NCBI RefSeq assembly: GCF_022201045.2
Contig: NC_068559.1
Location: forward strand, 2,640,501 to 2,704,500
Direction of reading: 5' to 3'
Source: Citrus sinensis
Taxonomy: Eukaryota; Streptophyta; Magnoliopsida; Sapindales; Rutaceae
Length of the DNA stretch: 64,000 nucleotides
The notes under the pieces are model-generated. The model saw only the letters and a list, made by a program, of their open reading frames with translations. It was not told where the DNA came from and made no database searches. The position numbers were made by a program, and so were the translations under genes. Of this stretch, positions 60,185 through 64,000 are shown piece after piece; within the stretch, counting starts at the first letter, position 1, and every line of letters starts with the position of its first letter.

Positions 60185-62762
60185 TCAAGCTAGACCGCTG
60201 AAGCCTGAAACCTTTCTGACAACCTCTTCTTCCATCTGCGCCAGCTGACTGCAAAAACTTTCCACATCATGGGCCTCTTCCTTGAACGTGAATCTGAATT
60301 CCTTCCATAGGAATCCAGGCATGCCATCTTTTGTGGCTGGACCAGGAACCTTTCCCAGCACATCAAATCCCTTGCGGTCGACAGCGAGCATAAACGCATC
60401 CTTGACACCATAAAGGCAAAATGTTTATTACTGAAGTTGATTCAAAGTATGATGAATTCATGCTCTAATAATATCTAGATAGGTATCTTACTTTTGCATT
60501 TGCATTCAAGTACACAAAACAGAAAAGCACCAACGCCTTGCGCCTTGCTTCGCTTTGGTTAATGCCATCAATTAGCTTTGCAGAAAGGGGAGCTTCATGT
60601 AAAGCCAAGTTTAGATGCATTTTGATAAGTAGAGTCGTACAAAAGAGAGATTACTTCCAAGGCACAATATGTATGTTATCATTATGCAAAGAGGCCTTAC
60701 CTAACATATCTGCTTTAGATGTTTGAACATCTTTTAAGTCCACTTCATGAGTGCCCCCATGACCATCAATATACATGCATGAACTGAAGAAGAAGATCTA
60801 ATATCAGATTGTAAGTTGACATATTGGATTTCTAATTTGGTTCTTTTTGTCCATAATTCAGTCATCATAATCATATTATACTTTCTCCCTAAAGCTATCA
60901 GAGTTGCGTCAGCCAAATTGAATTTTAGTGTTTGAGGACACCTGCCACTGACCACTCTAATTGGAAGAACAAAATATATTCAATTGAGCAATCATCTACT
61001 CATATATTGACCTGATATTATATCAGCTTAACCAGAAATAGATGAAATCATCTTTTGGGTCCTACAGACACAAGGTTGATGATGGGGAAGTCTTTGCAGT
61101 CAGAAAGACCTCCAAGAAAGAGTAACTGATGAATCAATCCAAGTGAAAGATTCTTACCTTATATTAAACTTATAAACCACGTACTTTTCACGCTCATCAA
61201 GTAGGTCCTTGAGGTTTTCATTTCGGGAAGTAGTAATAAAGTTAGAAGAACTTAATACACCTGAAACCGTGTAACTGGACTCACCAATCACTTGTTGCTC
61301 AGACAGCATGACTTCTTTAAGACATTCTGCAGCTAACCGAGCCTATAACAAGAAAAACAAAAACACGGTCAACAATGATATTCTGTCAAAGCCTAACTCT
61401 TTACTCTTACATGTACGTTCAGGTTTTCCTCATCTTTGGAAAATACCTGTCTTGCAAAACAAAATTTTGCATTTTCCTTACTGGCTTGAATTGAATGATT
61501 TACAAGTTTGAAGTTACTCTTATCATTCTTATAAAAACAAAACTGTGAAATGATCAGAGACAGTAACCAGAATCTAGATTTGTACTATATTGGTGATGAT
61601 TTATATACCTAAAAGCCATACAATTACAATCAACACATGTAACATCATTACCACAAACCAATTTTCCTGAAGTTGGAAATCATATATAAGCAGCTTACCT
61701 TTTCACTTTTAAGAGGCGCAATATCTCCACTTAGAGCAACCCGAGTTGGTAGCTGCAGCATGTGTAAAACTAAATAAAGCTAAGTGTTGCTTTGCTGCAT
61801 GTGAGGAAGGCTCCTCAGGGGGATTTAAATGATGTAGCAGCAGAGGGATGAAAATTTTGTGTGGGTAGAGTAATATATGACATAACTGAACAACAAAGAA
61901 AGTAATGCAGCTCTAATAATCACCGACCTTTTTTATTGAATGAAGTAATTTAGCCAGAGGGCCTGGGGTGGGACTGGCTACAGCAAATGAACCACGCTCA
62001 TCAATGATTGTGTTCTACATGAAAAAGAAAGGGGGAAGAGATCCAAAGTTATGTGGGAAATCAGATGACAACTTCTCATCAGACTTAGAACTCGAATACA
62101 CACACAAAAAAACACAAAAGCATGCTAATCATTGCCAATTTTTCACAGTACACACATTCAGAAGAATAGACATAACAGAAAAACTACACAAAAAGAACCA
62201 TACCACATTGTGCATATCCTTTTCCGGTACCCAGATGAAGGGTTTCCCCTTCTTCAGCATATACTTAACCTTTGAAGTGTAGATGCTTTCCTTGCTAACA
62301 CACAGTAACAAAACAACACATTAGCTTAACAAAAACACTTTATATTAATCTTCATTAGAAACAAAACAAGAATAACAACCTTTATGTTATTTTGTCGCTA
62401 AATTACACAGTTGCATCAAATTTTAAGTGCCCAGCTTTTGCCTTTTCTTATACCACAAATATTGATTAAATTTATGACACAAATCTTAAAATTGCTTTTG
62501 TTTCTTAGATGTTCATCTTTCAACAACAATAAGCAAAAGGGATTAAAAAACTAAAAAGGGTACCTTCCTTCGGCGTCAGCTTTGATGGTATTGAGGCGCC
62601 CTTGCCAATTTGCCGCCAATATATTCTGCCAAAAGAAAACTTCTAACCTAAGTTCAAAAGTTCAAATGTATAACCCCAGACGCAATGAAAATGATACTTG
62701 AAAGAGAGAGAGACCTTGCATTTCTCGGCGAGCGTTAATACAGTTGCGTTGTTTGATTTCAT
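60185..62762 (-). CDS. Nine-exon gene, probable FMN split-barrel/DUF2470-type protein
   Basis: Minus strand, ATG at 62762, stop TGA at 60185-60187. Exons: 62715-62762, 62564-62625, 62204-62294, 61928-62014, 61699-61752, 61158-61342, 60701-60783, 60492-60592, 60185-60400. All introns are GT-AG, phases match, and the sum is 927 nt (308 residues). The N-terminal part (ILAANWQGRLNTIK; FIWVPEKDMHN; ERGSFAVASPTPGPL; RVALSGDIAPL) resembles a pyridoxamine-5'-phosphate-oxidase-like split barrel. The C-terminal part (LIDGINQSEARRKALVLFC, then FMLAVDRKGFDVLG) resembles the DUF2470 domain that accompanies it in plant proteins such as the glutamyl-tRNA reductase-binding protein. No transit peptide is obvious at MKSNNATVLTLAEKC, so a cytosolic location is possible. 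I am sure of the gene and less sure of the family; whether it binds FMN or haem is unknown. Confidence 0.85.
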
Positions 62763-64000
62763 GCCTACTCTCGCCAACTGCTCGACGAAATTACTCTTTC
62801 AAGTTCTGTTTTATGTGCTCTGTACGGGATTGTGATGCAGTTAGTTATTTGAGCAACTAACGCACTCGCAACCTATATATTTCATATATAGCTCTTTCCT
62901 TTAACAAATTCTTAAATATAACCCAAATGCTTTCCGAAATTGTCGAGCTAAGAAATGAGTAGTACCCTTCTACTCGAATTAGGCTGAATAGCCAAAACCA
63001 AAAGCGGTATTTTTGCGAAAATCTTTTACAAAGGGCAAATTACCATCAAATTCACAAAATTTTCCACAGAATTTCAAATTTTTTATAGAATTTGCAAAAA
63101 TCCTCTACTCATTGCCCAATAAAGGAAAACTATGAAGAAATCTTTGTTTTTAAAAATTTTGAGCAACTGATACTTTAGCTTTTGTAATCTTTCATATTTT
63201 TTTTATTCCTTTAATAATTTTTTACCAAGTATACATGCAATTTTTATCTCCTTGATTTCTTTGGTGATATCTAAAAAATATTTATCAAATGATGTGTCAT
63301 TTATTTATTAAATAATTATATGATTGAATTAAAAAATTTTAGATATTATGAAATTTTACAATCCAACAAATTAACAATGGATCACTTGAAATATAATATA
63401 TTGAAAATAATTTTAAGAAGTGTAAAATTATTGTTAAAACAAAGATAATACGCCCATGTAAATATATGACACACATCGACAATGTGACTATCCTTTCAAA
63501 TTTTGATACATATACCTATATTTACATATTAGTCTACTTATATATATAAATTAATCAATCACATAAGGACATAATTTTTTTTTCCTTATAAAGTGGGTTG
63601 GAAAATAAAAAAGTTTTGCTTATCGAATTAGGTGATACATAAATACATTATACTAATTTATAATAGATTTGAGATAAGCAATTCATTTTTTTTTTTCAAA
63701 ATAACTGATATTGTAAATATGTGTAGGGACTACTTTGATAATTATCCTTTCATAAACTCGATCATGGGCACACGTCAGGGGTTTTTTATTTATATATGAT
63801 AAAATGATTTTCATATTGCATAAATATGATGACTTTTTAGAATGTAATGTATAAGATATTTTGGTGTATTTTGTCTAAGATACCCTTTCTATCTTCATCA
63901 AGAACAATATCTCTTTATACAGAAATTTCATATCTCTCTAGTAAATTTCACGCAAATTCAATATTTATTCAACAAACACATCCCAAAATAATTTAAAAAT
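62763..64000. other. Promoter of the nine-exon gene and AT-rich intergenic DNA
   Basis: A TATATA-rich stretch around 62870-62890 lies about 110-130 bp upstream of the minus-strand ATG and could hold its TATA box. 63000-64000 is AT-rich with no gene or clear repeat. Confidence 0.6.

Overview
This is nuclear DNA of a flowering plant, most likely a eudicot. It is AT-rich, has GT-AG introns and plant cytosolic Hsc70 gene structure, and carries plant-type LTR retrotransposons (dual-RNase-H gypsy, copia with an initiator-Met tRNA primer site) and many small TIR elements. The species cannot be fixed from the sequence alone.

Layout. (1) 20-10734: a very young Ty3/gypsy element of the Tat/Retand type on the minus strand, with two 650-bp LTRs and a 5-bp target duplication. 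It has gag and pol on the minus strand and, converging on them from the plus strand, a spliced two-exon antisense gene. A 57-bp tandem-repeat array lies between the two transcription units. (2) 10991-15984: a decayed Ty1/copia element with 302/301-bp LTRs. (3) 15985-56730: an array of duplicated HSP70-DC1 loci. Two genes are intact (26971-28998 and 50403-52418), two copies share one internal truncation (18589 and 43809), and there are scars of further copies. (4) 57297-59769: a conventional, intron-containing cytosolic HSC70 ending in EEVD. (5) 60185-62762: a nine-exon minus-strand housekeeping-type gene, probably of the FMN split-barrel/DUF2470 kind. (6) 62763-64000: AT-rich promoter and intergenic sequence.

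The main finding is the HSP70-DC1 pair. Each gene has one exon encoding a complete HSP70 nucleotide-binding domain with its ATPase residues. Where the substrate-binding domain should be there are three Cys/His-rich DC1 modules, then a basic stretch and a hydrophobic C-terminal tail. Both genes have a TATA box and consensus heat-shock elements, so this looks like a heat-inducible, membrane-anchored, zinc-finger-bearing HSP70 ATPase. The conventional HSC70 next to them is the likely source of the N-terminal part.

The array grew by duplication of a two-part unit: a truncated copy followed by an intact copy. Transposon landmarks order the events. They include a copia LTR tail retained at 41129, Tourist-like and hAT-like insertions with empty sites in paralogous segments, and a Mutator-like element carrying a ribosomal protein eL36 pseudogene with an empty site in the sister copy.
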